The position numbers were made by a program, and so were the translations under genes. DNA of 64,000 bases, from the NCBI GenBank assembly GCA_951804985.1, contig OX638133.1, positions 33,629,963 to 33,693,962 on the forward strand, in the 5' to 3' direction. Below the pieces are notes generated by a model. That model did not search any database. It had not been told where the DNA came from and saw nothing but the letters and a program-made list of their open reading frames with translations. Every line of letters begins with the position of its first letter. Positions within the stretch are counted from its first letter, which is position 1. Shown here one piece after another: positions 43,836 through 55,849 of this stretch. Source of the stretch: Dryomyza anilis (lineage: Eukaryota > Arthropoda > Insecta > Diptera > Dryomyzidae).

Positions 43836-45407
43836 CAACCCACAACTTTTTAGTTTTTACTATGAGAAACGACTTACCGTTTGAGAGAACTAAATTAGTT
43901 GGCGCAACGAATTTCCATTCTAATTTCTGTGTGTACATTTTATTTCAAATAACGATAAGAAATCAATATTAGCACTCATATTTGAAATTCTTGACATCTT
44001 TTCCAAGTAAATTATCAACTACCTAAACTGCATTATATTTATCTAGCAATACAGAGAAATTTATGAATCTCATGCACTGCCTCATGAATGAGTTCGAGTA
44101 TTTCTTCGACAATTGTCGTAAATTAAAAATTACACGAAAACAACGGCGGAACGAAATAAAGAAAAACTTGTTGATTAAAACGCGAGTACGCTAGCACGCA
44201 ATAACGCAATTCTGTAACGATGATAAAGAAACATTTTTAATTAAAAGCGAAACAAACACGATAAACCAGATTGCAGATATACAACAAGATACATGATGAT
44301 CACAACTGATCGTCATGATTGTGTATTAAAGATTCATTTTTGGTTTTGTTTTTTTTTTTTAATTTTACAAATTACACGAGGCATATGTTGAGGCGCAATT
44401 TTTGATCGTGGTCTTTTAACATGATCGGCAACTGGCGATCGCCAGACAAATCAGCGCCAAATGAATTTGAATATTAGCGGATGACGGTTGAGCGTTATTA
44501 TGAGGATCGGTCGGAGTGTTGCTGCGAGTAAGAGTCGACTGAGTGAATGAGACATGGTGGGTGTCGTTGCAATTTGACAGCCATGATCACCTCTCATATG
44601 CTGAGTGTTTGTGTGAAGATCACTTGAGATTCGTTTCAATAGAAATTTTATTGATATTAATGTTATGCCTGTCAGTTAACCAGTTATTTACGAGTCTATT
44701 TTTGCGCTTATCTTGCAGCACAATTTGGCGTATTTAACTGAGCATCTGAGCATGATGATCGTGGTTAATCATAAGCAAATTTTATTAAAACTTGTCCGGT
44801 GTCTCGGTTATTTACGACTAAGTTTCATAAAATCACTGAAATTGCCATAAATTCGTTATCAATTTTTGGTTTATGTGTTGCGCATGATCCTCGATAATCA
44901 TCTTTGAAATTGGAACGTAAAACTTTCGTTTTATATAATGAATTATACGTATTTTTTTATTTTACGTCGATAATTGGAACTTGCTCTTAAAGATACAAAG
45001 ACATTTTTTTAAATATTGTAGTTATTATTTTTGCTCTAAATCAAGTCAGACAAATTGACGACGTCCCTTAATTTAATTAAATCTTTGATTAATCTGAACG
45101 GTTGGCAACACTTGACCCAGACATGTACCATGTATGTGTGCCCGCATTTTGTGTAGATTGCGTGAAGCCCCAACGATAATTTGATTATTAGACGGCTGAT
45201 TAAGTTGATGCAAAATATAAAAATTGCTTTAATAAAAATTAAAAGTGTGTCACTTGCATGAGCAGTGAGTTGCGTAATTATTTGCAAATGACAAAATTTT
45301 ATGAAAAACATTAATTTTAAATTTTCATTTATAATTAAAAATTGCACAAAATTGTGTGTCTCCAATAATCGAGTTCTTAAAGGCAACAATAAAATAGAAC
45401 AAATAAG
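43836..45407. other. Noncoding; GC-richer 44390-44620, short perfect palindrome
   Basis: CTGGCGATCGCCAG at 44432-44445 is a perfect 14 bp palindrome in a less AT-rich stretch. Frames of 60-117 codons (44451-44639, 44543-44737, 45036-45389) are not recognisable. Possibly host regulatory DNA. Confidence 0.35.
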
Positions 45408-45640
45408 AGATTCATGTTTTTGTGATTGTGGTAATCATATAATTGATTGATGCAATGATGTCATGGAACATATAAGTTTTAGTTATATCTAGTGTTCTTT
45501 TAAATAACTATCGAAAATTTTGTTTTTTTGTCATTTTAGTTTAAAATTCATGTTTTTGTGATTGTGGCAAACGTATTTTAATCAGATTCGTGTCTTTATG
45601 ATTGTGGCAATCGTGTCATTGATTGCAGCAATGGTGTCGC
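45408..45640. repeat. Imperfect tandem duplication, 'TTTGTGATTGTGGCAA' module
   Basis: ATTCATGTTTTTGTGATTGT occurs at about 45411 and 45547. A third version, CGTGTCTTTATGATTGTGGC, is at about 45588, each followed by a similar ATTGATTG(A/C)NGCAATG.TGTC sequence. Confidence 0.6.
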
Positions 45641-45761
45641 TAGCTGAACATAAAGTTCATAATCATATTTATGTTGTGAATCTCTTTCTCTTTGCATTTT
45701 TTTTATCAATTACTTGCTTAAATAAATATAATATTGCGGGAGAAACATGAGAATCATAATT

Positions 45762-46823
45762 ACCCAGTATGCCTTTCGTATACTTATCGTTACTAGATCA
45801 ATGTGAGAAGAAGGAGAATTTACACGATATCGAGCGTCACATTGGACCGACATGATAGAGAGATATCGATGCATTCCCAGTATGCCATTCGTATCGATAT
45901 CAAGATCATTGCGAGTAGATGGAGAAATCACACATTATCGGACCCGTTCTCGTAACGATATCGAGCGTCGAATTGGACCTAGATGGTAGGTAGATATCGG
46001 AACGTTCTGTCGGAGTTTTCTCGATACGAAAAGAAATCGGAACGATATCGAAGAAAAAATGATCAAAGTTCAAGATTGCTGCGAAAAATATTGCGATATC
46101 GATTTGATAAATGTTTAAATATCGTATCTTTTCAAAGAAGTTCAATGTACGAAAATTTTTAAAACTTAAAAATTTGAGAAACCAACGAGATCGAACTTTT
46201 TTATCGAAGTTATTCGAGAAAGCTTCGAGGTATCGAAGGTCTCTGAGACATGGCAGACTGGGTTATGTCAGAGTTTTCTTGGTTCGAGATATCGGAACGT
46301 TATCGAAATAATATTAATAAACAAAGTTCGATTTTGCGTTGAAAGCAACTGTGATATCGAGGCGATAAATGTTTAAATATCGTATCTTGTCAGTAAATTT
46401 GAATATAGGAGAAATTTAATAATTAGAATCGATAAAGCAACGAGATCTAATTTTTTTATCGACTCAGTCTGTCATACGATTCTATATCGCTTCGAGACTG
46501 TTTCGACATGTCGAGGAATTCATTCGATCTCATTTTCGTATCTATATTATACTACAATTCATTTTAAGATGTAAGCGGATATCGTAACGAGATAATTAAG
46601 TTATTTGAAATGCGACAAAAAGCGGTTCTGAATGACATCGCATCGAATATCGAGATTGATTCGAAAAACATTGCGATATCGATGTGATAAATGTTTAAAT
46701 ATCGTATCTTGTCAATATATTTGAGTAATCTAAAAATTACAATCGACAAAGCAATCAGATCGAACTTTTTAATCGAAGTTATTGGAAAAAGCTTCGAGGC
46801 TTCAGAGATGATGGCAGACTGGG
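45762..46823 (+). mobile_element. Cluster of Z elements, nested or tandem
   Basis: Z starts CCCAGTATGCC at about 45764 and 45875. Z ends GGCAGACTGGGT at about 46255 and 46812. The body text (GATAAATGTTTAAATATCGT) appears three times (about 46107, 46363, 46687). At least three partial copies are thus joined, one perhaps inserted in another. Rich in TATCGATA/GATATCG. Confidence 0.65.
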
Positions 46824-47410
46824 TATATTAATCTCTTGAATCCTGATTTCTCTTCATTGAATCAAGTTAGCAAATGGCCGATAATACTGCAAAACTGTTT
46901 ATCTTCAATTACAAATACCGCCAATAAAATGAATTTTACAGAAGAAAATTATATCATGAATTCTGCAATTACAATTATTTCTCTAAAATTATATTTTTCT
47001 CTTGGTGTAGGAAAAAAAATAAAGACGAATAAAATTTCGTTGACAAGGTGTTAATTGACTTTGGCTACTTTTCTCTTGCCTTGGCATTTTACGCCTGGTG
47101 ACAACCAGAGACCAAAATCTTGTAAATGACGTTAGTAACAACGGTACACAAAAAGATTGATTATGTCAACAAATTTATTGTTGTTGACTCATTTTGATGA
47201 TCTTCATTTGGCAATGGAAAAATTCTGCAAATTAACATTAATCAATAATTCATACATTAACATTTTGTCATATTTATGAAATGAATAAATATTTTGACCA
47301 AATACATATCAGGTTCCAAAGAAATATTATTATGTGATAATAAATAGTTGGTAACTAAATAATTATTATTAAATAATAATCAACATACAAAAATTGGCAT
47401 TTAGTAAGAG
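46824..47410. other. AT-rich noncoding, nothing recognised
   Basis: No supported frame, TIR pair or tandem array. Confidence 0.4.
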
Positions 47411-47415
47411 CCAAT

Positions 47416-47720
47416 TTTTCAGTGCAAATTTAAACTTAGTTTAAACTGTTCCGTATTTTTAAAACGCCTATAGATGATAATCAAGATGGACAATTATCTT
47501 TAAATTTTACAAACAGATAGACAATCAGTAATTGAGAAATTGCAAACCTTACTGAAGAGAAATGTCAAAAGAGCGACAAGAAATATGGCGTCGTTTGCTG
47601 TCCCTGTCGCTCTACTTTTGTAGCGTCCCTGTTGAAAAACCCTAGAAAAAAACTCTTATTGAAAAACCCTTTACAAGCTACATTTCCTCAGTACAGACTA
47701 AATTCAAATTTCGTCCTTTT
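47416..47720. mobile_element. MITE 'S' copy interrupted by a 'P' arm
   Basis: TTTTTCAGTGCAAATTTAAA and CTTAGTTTAAAC match the left end of S at 7708. The interior ACAGATAGACAATCAGTAAT parallels 7790-7818, after which the P-type arm starts at 47541. The right end of S is not clear. Confidence 0.45.
47541..47671 (+). mobile_element. MITE 'P', single arm, copy c, doubled end
   Basis: Only the right arm survives: TTGCAAACCTTACTGAAGAG through GTTTGCTGTCCCTGTCGCTC to GTTGAAAAACCCT, then a second terminal copy TTATTGAAAAACCCTT followed by TA (47672-47673). The doubled end mirrors that of copy b. Confidence 0.8.
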
Positions 47721-47721
47721 A

Positions 47722-48284
47722 GGCTTTACATTAAAATAGAAAAAAATCTTTGAAAATTTATTTTTCCGTATACGAAAAATTCTTTTTAGTAGTTCCTATG
47801 GCTTCTATGAAATTGTGTATCCATTGAGAAAATGTGACGTCATTCTTCGATAACCGATTTTATTGTTTTCACATAGATTTCATATACTTTTTCATACAAA
47901 TTGAGTCGTTTCTTTGTGAGTTAGAATGGACAGGTCCGACAGATGGACATGACGAAATTGACTATATACTTCTACATACCTGCAACGATTATTTATAGTC
48001 ATTATAAACATTTAAGCAAAAATTGTATGTAGATTGACACTATTGCACTAATAAAAACTTATTCCTGTGGATAGACAAATTATTAAAATGAAAATATAAT
48101 AATAATAGAAATAATTTTTTGGTTCTAAATTAATGTCATAGATGCAGCGTTGATTAGTGAAGATTTCTGCATCAAAAACTCAATTTCGTCAAAATTGTAG
48201 ATAGGCAGTATTGCATATAAGCCCTCGATATATTAAAAAAATGAGCTTGATCCCTTTTGCACCAATCTCTTCAATTGTACCATT
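47722..48284. other. Noncoding; faint DINE-like remnant at 47925-48000
   Basis: ACAGGTCCGACAGATGGACATGACG followed by TATATACTTCTACATACCTG in outline resembles the DINE core and TA tract, but is too eroded to assign. The rest is AT-rich. Confidence 0.3.
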
Positions 48285-49085
48285 AGAAGGATTTTCCGAT
48301 AAAGAAATGTCTCTGCACTAAATTTTCGGTGAAGAAATTTCCGTGGATGAGTTGTCTCTCGGATGAACTTACTATGAAAAATTGTTTCGGGGAAGAATTG
48401 TTTCTAGAAAAAATTATATTGGTGTTGGATTGTCTTATGAAGAATCTTGGTTAAATAGTTTGCGAGAAAATTATCTTTGAGTTAAATTGTCGCAGTGAAA
48501 AATTGACCGGGTAACAATTTTCCAAGGAAGAATTTTTCGGGAATGAATTGTTCGAGAACAAATTGTCTAGGTATAAAATGATTTCGTTAAGAATTGTCTG
48601 GTACAATTGAAGCGTTGGGTGCAATAAGGACGTTATGTGAAAAAGTAATTTTTGAGGTATTTGCTTTTAAAGTTTTTGAATATCCGTATCTTAAAAAGTA
48701 GTGAACCGATATTATTGATTCAAATTTTCCATTCAAATTTGAACTTTTAGCTTTATTATGCACTTTTCAAATTTGTTTTAAAGCTCCTATTAATATATAA
48801 AATAATTAATTAAAATAAATAATTTATACGCCCTTATTACATAAAACGACAAAAAACTTTATGCATTCGATCTGGGATTTCACAGGATGGTAGAAGGCAC
48901 TGCTGGGAACATTCGGTTCAAATATTGCAAAAAGGGCGTTATGATGCCTAACGCCCTTATTGCACCCCACGCTTCAATTGTCTCAAGAAATATGTGTTAC
49001 TTTAGATAAATTATCTTGGAATTGAATGATCCGAGGATTAAATGTCTCTGAGCAGAATTATCTGGGAAGAATTTCTCCTATCTCT
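48285..49085. repeat. Degenerate minisatellite, ~15-19 bp, two blocks
   Basis: Units of the type GAAGAATTGTCTCGGGA recur with strong divergence at 48310-48605 and again at 49000-49080. Between them (48610-48960) is a segment with GCGTTGGGTGCAATAAGGAC and its inverted-sense echo GCGTTATGATGCCTAACGCC. It resembles the second array of the Helitron at 32914 in wording (GGGGAAGAATT). Confidence 0.5.
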
Positions 49086-49193
49086 TTTTTCACAACCATC
49101 CTTGACCTTAGAATAGCATCATATCAACACATTTATCACTTACTTTGATGTTTAAATTGGATTCTAAAGTGTTTTTTAACCCGTTTAAATATA

Positions 49194-49653
49194 CCCTAGT
49201 AGAAATTTTGGTAGGGCCATGCTCATGAACTGATCATGTCATTATTTGAGATGATCGGGATATGACGAGGCCCACGATGTCCTTGTAACGCAGTGTCCTG
49301 ATCATGTACTCACCTCAGGCAATGATCAAGTACTGATCGGGTAATTCCCCATATCATTATTTATCTGACCATTGCCTTGTTAAAACATGAGCATACGAAA
49401 GCACTACAAATACCCGATGAAATAAAATATCATACCTCATTGAAACCTGATCATTGCCCGATGAAAATTTCTTTATGAGGAACAACTAATGTAGCATTGA
49501 TCGGGACCATTGGCTGTTTAGATAAGATTAAACCCTGCTATGGTGAGCATGATAAGCGCATGACAAGGCAATGATCATATTTGCTCTAATAGGGGTTACC
49601 TGACGAAACCCCGATCATTTCCCGATGGCGCATCGGGCAAATTTCCACTAGGG
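49194..49653. mobile_element. MITE 'V', 460 bp, TA-flanked, GATCA-rich
   Basis: The left end is CCCTAGTAGAAATTTTGGTA. The right end inverted is CCCTAGTGGAAATTTGCCCG. TA flanks at 49192-49193 and 49654-49655. The interior is packed with TGATCATG/GATCGGG/CCCGATCA words. Relics with the same vocabulary lie at 9885-9955, 28885-29010, 51990-52138 and 60640-60740. No protein encoded. Confidence 0.7.
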
Positions 49654-49655
49654 TA

Positions 49656-51275
49656 ATAAGTGTGTAATAATTTAGCTGCCATTATAATAAGTACATTAAC
49701 CATAATTGATAATTTTAATATATACAAAATATCTAATTGAAAGACATTTGCTTAAAATAGTCGTTTAAACTTTCAATTAACTCCATGTAAAACGCGGAAG
49801 TAATTTCCCTATTTTCTTGATGTGCAATTAACCTATATTTGATGAGGTCTACACATATGGCACACATTTTGTTTGAATTTTTTGAAAAACTTTGATTTAT
49901 TTATATTGCTAGACCATAAAATCGAAACAATAAACAAATTTCATTGAGCACCGCCGTGTGCGATCGATCAACGTTTTTATTAACTAACTATTGAACCGGA
50001 AACACTTAATTCAAAGTCTTATCATGCATTAAACAATTTATCCGCTGTGCTTAAATATAGAACACACCAAACAAAAAAGACAGTTGCTGACAAAAGTTTA
50101 AATATTTGGAGGAATTATAAATAAATTGCTTGAGTACAAGTATGATAAACGACAATTTACCATATAAAGAATTTGGGGGAAAAGGAAAAGGTGAGGTAGT
50201 CGATAAAATTTCGACAAACTTACTTACTGCACACTTTCGATGTTTATCACTCTAAACATTTTTATGTAGAAGACGTTTAAAAATTTCAGTGATCTTCGAT
50301 GTGCCCATATTTGAAAATTTTACAAAGAAAAAAACTTATTAACACAATTTTTAATATTTTTCTATTTTTGATAAGTAACAGACATAATAATGTGTCTGGT
50401 CATGGTGCGTTGATTTCGATCTGGCCTATAGATCGTGTCTGTCTACCTTGTGTCTACTTTTACTAGGTTATTTAGTTTTTCTATGCATTCGCTGATTTAG
50501 TTTATTGTTTCTACGTGTTTGTTTTAACGTCAGATTTTTGTGTGGATAATGAATAAATTTCATTTTTAAATAGTCGGGTGTAAACTGCATACAAATTTTG
50601 ACCTACTATACAAATTAAAAAAATATTTTTGTCTTCCTGCGAAGACAGCTAAAATCAAACCCAACAACAATGATGTCAATTGATTGCAGTTATTTTTAAG
50701 AAATATTTCCATTAGTATCTAGAAATTATTTAATATATAAATTAAATAAAGATTTATTTATTTCGTTTTTTTTTTTTCATTAAAAAATCGTTATCAATTG
50801 ACATGGCTTATTAAATATTATCAAATATTTTGCGACATTCGATAATATTTACCTTATTTTTATTTATTGTCATTATTTAGTACACTTAATATATGTTTCT
50901 TATTTATTGAATCAATATTTGTTAATATAAGTCATGTTAAGTAAATTGAATATTTTTGATAACCTTGGTAAAAAAAGCATTCTCATGTGCCTCATACTAT
51001 CATGTGGTAAATTGGGTTTAGTAATACCGAAAAATTTGACTAATTATCGGTCATATGATAAAAAGAATGTCCAATTAAGAAGTTTTTGAATTTAAAACAT
51101 TGATTAAGTTCTTTTTAGCATTCTTTATACTTTAAGTAATATTCCAGTCCTTTGCTCTCATATTTATTAGAGGTTTTATTGTGTTGCCAATTATTATATC
51201 CGTCTCTCAAACATGTTTTTCAAATATCACTGCACTATTTACTTGTAGTAATTGTCTGAAATTCAAGCAACTGAA
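49656..51275. other. AT-rich noncoding, nothing recognised
   Basis: No supported frame or repeat. CGTGTGCGATCGATCAACG at 49955-49973 and GATCGTGTCTGTCTACC at about 50431 are the only GC-richer scraps. Confidence 0.4.
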
Positions 51276-51277
51276 TT

Positions 51278-51374
51278 TGTGATGTTTTTTTTTTTGCACT
51301 ATAAACAATAAAATATCACACGATATTTCTGATGTTTTTTTTGCACTATAAACAATTAAATATCACACGATATG
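51278..51374. repeat. Tandem duplication, unit ~48 bp
   Basis: GATGTTTTTTT...GCACTATAAACAATAAAATATCACACGATAT (in pieces) occurs twice in succession, with only a T-tract length change and one base difference, so it is recent. Confidence 0.85.
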
Positions 51375-51375
51375 C

Positions 51376-52050
51376 ATGCGTTATACCGATTTTATGAAAA
51401 ATTTTAATTATGAAATACTAAAATGTAATAAAAAGGAACATTTTAAATTAAATAATAACACTATGCTGCAAATTGCAAAAAAAAATCGCATACAAAATTT
51501 CCCAACTAAATTTTTGGAAAAGCATGGAAAAACAGTGAATATCTTCGTTTACAGAATTTCTATATCACTTCGAGTTTTTTTTATTTGCACTTCTGTTCGC
51601 ATTTTCATACCTTGAGTTACTTATGTAATTAAAACTTAGAATCTAGGTAGGTTATTTCAAAACTGTATAATTTTTTGAAGAACCAACACAATGAGCTTAG
51701 TAAAACTTTTTAATTTTTTAAAATCGTTTTATAAAGACCTGAGTTATAGGTCATTCTACGAGAAACAATTCAAATTTGAATACATTTTATAATTTTGAAA
51801 AATCGTTAAAATCATCTTTATTCGATGTCCGATCATCTTGTTTTATATATCGTTGAAAAGGTCTCGGAGGTTAATCTATTTGACCCACAGTTTGACTTCC
51901 GAGGTCAATTTAAATATTTTTTTCAACCCGGCCTAATGCATGTATCTGTATTAGAAGTGTACTGGCGTTACGATTGAAAAACTGATCATTGTTTTTGTTT
52001 TAGCTTGTCAGTTACATGACAAACATGATCTGGCTATAGTCATGAATTCC
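51376..52050. other. AT-rich noncoding; 'V' relic at the end
   Basis: The frame at 51376-51615 has no recognisable domain. 51990-52050 has CAGTTACATGACAAACATGAT and ATGATCTGGCTATAGTCATG, words of element V. Confidence 0.35.
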
Positions 52051-52054
52051 CTAA

Positions 52055-52138
52055 TTGGGTGAATTTCGACTAGGGAAATGACTCTAATTGGAAATGACTC
52101 TAATTGGGTGAATTTCGACTAGGGAAATGACTCTGACA
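52055..52138. repeat. Tandem duplication of a MITE end
   Basis: AATTGGGTGAATTTCGACTA followed by GGGAAATGACTCT occurs twice, with a shorter AATTGGAAATGACTCT copy between. The sequence resembles the CTAGTCGAAATT end of element V. Confidence 0.7.
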
Positions 52139-52308
52139 GAAGTTTCTAAAAAATAAGAAAATTTGAACTTGAAGTGACGTGAAGAAAACTTTTTCATTAT
52201 ATATTTTCATTTTTATTTTATTTTGAGATAAACGTTTGATTATGCTGTCATGGCCATGGACATCCCAAAGATCAATTCTATATAATTCGCGGTTGCCGAT
52301 TTTGACTG

Positions 52309-53425
52309 CACGCTGCAAACATTATTTTGCAGGCATCACATATATCTTTGGAGTTTTATGTAAACAAAGTATTATTGAATTGCAAAACATTATTATAATG
52401 ACAGCCAAACATATTTTTGTTTTCGTTCAAACATATTTATGTTCAGAATGAATAATTTTCGGCTTTATTGCAAACATTTATCGGCCATTCCACGTCAAAC
52501 CGGGCCCTTTTGAGATTTACTATTTTTGATTTCGTTAAAACTTTGTAGTTCTATGTAAAAAATATTTTTCATGTGTTTCATGTTTTATAAAAAAAAAATT
52601 TTTGGTAGTCTAACCCTTAATGAATTAAAAAATTTCGTTGAAATTCTACATTTTGCATTCAGTTAAATTACTGTAGCACGTCAACCATAAGTTCAATATT
52701 GAACAATAACTCATTGGAAAGGTAATGAATTGCTCTTTCTAATATACTGACACCGTTCAAAAGTAAGAAAAAATATTTTTTTTTTCTAAAATTTTAATTT
52801 AAAAATAGGTTTTACAACTTTCGAACCATCATTTCTTATTATGTTTGTATTAGATGTTTTTAAAACGAGTTAACGATTAGAAAGATCAATTAATTACCTT
52901 TCAAATGAGATCAATTTGTTCAATATTGAACTTATGGTTGACGTGCTACAGTAATTTAACTGAATGCAAATTGTTGAATATCGACGAAAATTTTCAATTG
53001 ATTAAGGAGTAGAACTGCCAGAAAAAAACGATATTTTGATAAAAAAAAAACGTGTTAAATATTTATTGGCATCGAATATGTCTGTAAAATTTCAAAAAAA
53101 ATCGGAGCTCATAGAGTCATTTTGCCCGGTTTAAGGTGGAATGGCCCATATATGTTTGAATATGAAAAACATTGTATTCACATGTAAACATATTGATGTT
53201 TAAATTTTATTTTAATGTAAAAAAAAGTACATTTAGTGCTAATAATTCTTATATACACAATATTCAGTTTTTTTTTCCTTTTTTTAAAAGACATTTTTTC
53301 ATTTTTATTATATACTTATAAACTTTAACTATTATTATTTATTTTATTACACATATTTTATTTATACTTAATAAATTTATTTCCATCAGTTGTTTCTATT
53401 TTGAGCTCAATAAATTTCGAATTAA
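52309..53425 (+). mobile_element. Element 'Y' copy, split by a palindromic element
   Basis: CACGCTGCAAACATTATTTT, CATATATCTTTGGAGTTTTA and GTTTTCGTTCAAACATATTT match 56905-57070. After the insertion, ATATATGTTTGAATATG.. and TGTAAACATATTGATGTT continue as in 19150-19190 (reverse). It ends near TTGTTTCTATTTTGAGCTC at 53390-53410; the other half is missing. Confidence 0.7.
52482..53147. mobile_element. Long-palindrome MITE 'Q', 666 bp
   Basis: Outer ends GGCCATTCCACGTCAAACCG and, inverted, GGCCATTCCACCTTAAACCG. Inside, 52655-52706 and 52916-52967 are perfect 52 bp inverted copies, themselves containing GTTCAATATTGAAC. The host site is known from the uninterrupted Y copy: removing Q restores CAAACATNTATATGTTTG, so 3-4 bases (TAT/ATAT) were duplicated. 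No reading frame. The superfamily is not assigned. Confidence 0.85.
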
Positions 53426-55500
53426 TTATAATTATAATAAACGGTTCCATTGTTTAAAACATGGCCTATTATACAGTTTCTGTTAGAAAATATAAAAGTT
53501 TAAAAGGCTTGTAGATTTCACATATAAATTACTGAAAAATTGAAGTTTTACACGATTTTTTCTCCAAAATTCTACGTAATAGTAAAAAACTGAGAATGCA
53601 ATAAGAATAATCATACTTTAGCTATAAAGTAATGATATTTTCAAGTTATATTCCTAAGTATTTATATTGAAAACTGATTGTATTATAATTGATTATATAA
53701 CAGGGTATCAAAATGAAGTTCACAGTGTATATTTCAAAAAGTAAAGCAGATAGAAAAAAATTAGTAATTTTTATTGTTATTCTGGGTTACCATAACTCAT
53801 TTTCTGTTTATCGTTAGATTCTAAATGCTATACAAAAATTTAAAAATTGTCTGAAAAAATACAAATTAGGGAGATTTTTGATAGCTGTTTTAATAATGTT
53901 AATAAAAACTATGAAATTTATAGCCGACTATTAATACCATACGAATATGTGGTAATGTGTGAAAAATATAATTCACAACGAAGAACAATAATTTTCAGCG
54001 TATGTAGTAAGAATTTTGATAACATGTACCACATTTTACGTTGAATTACTTGTTGCAAAATGTTTTAAGGATATTTAATTTGCATGAAATGTATAACATT
54101 CAATGATGCTTAAACTATATTCAAATAATAATTGATATTTTAGCGGAAATCAAAAGAAATAGCTATTTTAATTTTTATAAACATATCTCAAACGTCTAAC
54201 TATATTTTGCACTTATATTGTTTAGATAAGCGTCTAATCAATTATATCGATCAACACTTTGACCCTCAAAGCATTAACCAGCACACAAAATAGAGCAGCA
54301 GCAGCAACAATTTTAGCACCATAAATACTTAAAGCAATAATATGTATCCGATGACTCAAATAGTTTATTATAAAAATAATTTCACGATAGAACTGCAGGA
54401 GGGCGGTGAAACTATTTTCCATACATGCATTCGTATTCGTCGAATAAAATTATATACGAAGTACTTTGAAGTTTAATTTTAACAATTTGTTGGGATTGTT
54501 TTTACAACTAATGACCTGTTGCCAGCCTCACAAGTTGTTGCTTTGAAGGCGTATTTATTGAGTTATTGTTGTGATATTGCAACAAGTGGTGCTCGATGTA
54601 AATAGACATTTATATTTTCATTACTCAACTGATATCTGAATTTATATGCGTTGCGCTTTCAACGCCATATTTCAACACAATAACTCCATCACAACAAGTA
54701 CGAGGCTTGTAAGTGCCAAAGAAATCAAGCACTTGAGAGATTTAATGGCGTTTTTTTTTATTACCCAAAGACAAAATATGTCGTTCGTAAGTAACATGAA
54801 ATAGATTTTAAATAAAAGCGTTTATTATTGTTGGAAATTTAAAGCAAGATTAAAATGGTGGGAAATGTAAAAATGTGACAAGGCTCAGATTTTTACTCAA
54901 TTCAAAAGTTGCAATTAATACAAATTCGTAGAAATGCAAATTACTAAAATGATTCAATGACAAATAATACTGATTAAGTCGTCAACAATTATTTTATTTG
55001 ATAAGCAGCATTCACTGAAAATCGGCAATTACAAAGTAACCTTTTTTTTTAATAAATAACATAATTTATTCAATAAAATTCATTGAGCCAATATAACGTG
55101 GTGCGTGACGAAATTAGTATTTGTATAAGTAATATTTTTCAATACAACTTTTTTTTTTATAATCTTTCATATTTAAACAAGCTATTTGTTTATTAATTTA
55201 ACATATTCTAATTAAAATTAAAAACACGTCAGTGACAGCGGTAAACACACAGAAAACACATGCAACTACTTGTTCGCGATAAACAAATTGATTTGTAATT
55301 TTTAATAAATAATCATGTGTCATATTTGCTCAGCAAGTTAATAATAAAATTATAACACAGCACAATCAGAATGAAAAAAATTATATTGTATGATATTCCG
55401 ATGGACTTCAAGATTCAAAGCAAGATCTCATACTCAGTTTTTGTATATTCCCTAAAGTTTTTGAGTTATTACACTCAAAATAAAAAGTCTGTAAGAGTAG
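53426..55500. other. 2 kb AT-rich noncoding, nothing recognised
   Basis: Short frames at 53847-54044 and 54234-54422 have no domain. AGCAGCAGCAGCAACAA near 54294 is a CAG-type run. 54490-54720 is a little GC-richer. No element ends found. Confidence 0.4.
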
Positions 55501-55845
55501 CAAAAAAGGTTGTCAATATAACAAAAATATTTTGCTGAAACTAGGAAAGCCCCAGACTCTGCTGAAACAGCAAATGATAGTTTGCTGTTTCAGTTAACTT
55601 TTTTATGCTATTAGGGCAGACAGTTTTAGCTGTTTTAACTATTTTTTTGCTGAATTGGATCATAAAAAAGAAAATAAAAAATATTTTTTTTTTTTTAGTA
55701 TTTTAATATTTTTTTTTTATTTCTGATATACTCTTTTTACTTTTTTATTTTTATCTTATTATTTTTTTATTAGTTTTATTTTATTTATCTTATTTTTTTT
55801 TATTTTACGTATTTTTATTTTTTATTTCAAGTATACTTAAAACAA
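55501..55845. other. Low-complexity T-rich DNA with TTTGCTG words
   Basis: 55530-55670 repeats TTTTGCTGAAAC/TTTGCTGTTTCAG/GCTGAAACAGCAAA, partly palindromic (CTGAAACAGCAAATGATAG with TTTGCTGTTTCAG). 55680-55840 is nearly pure T with scattered A. Confidence 0.5.
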
Positions 55846-55849
55846 ACCA

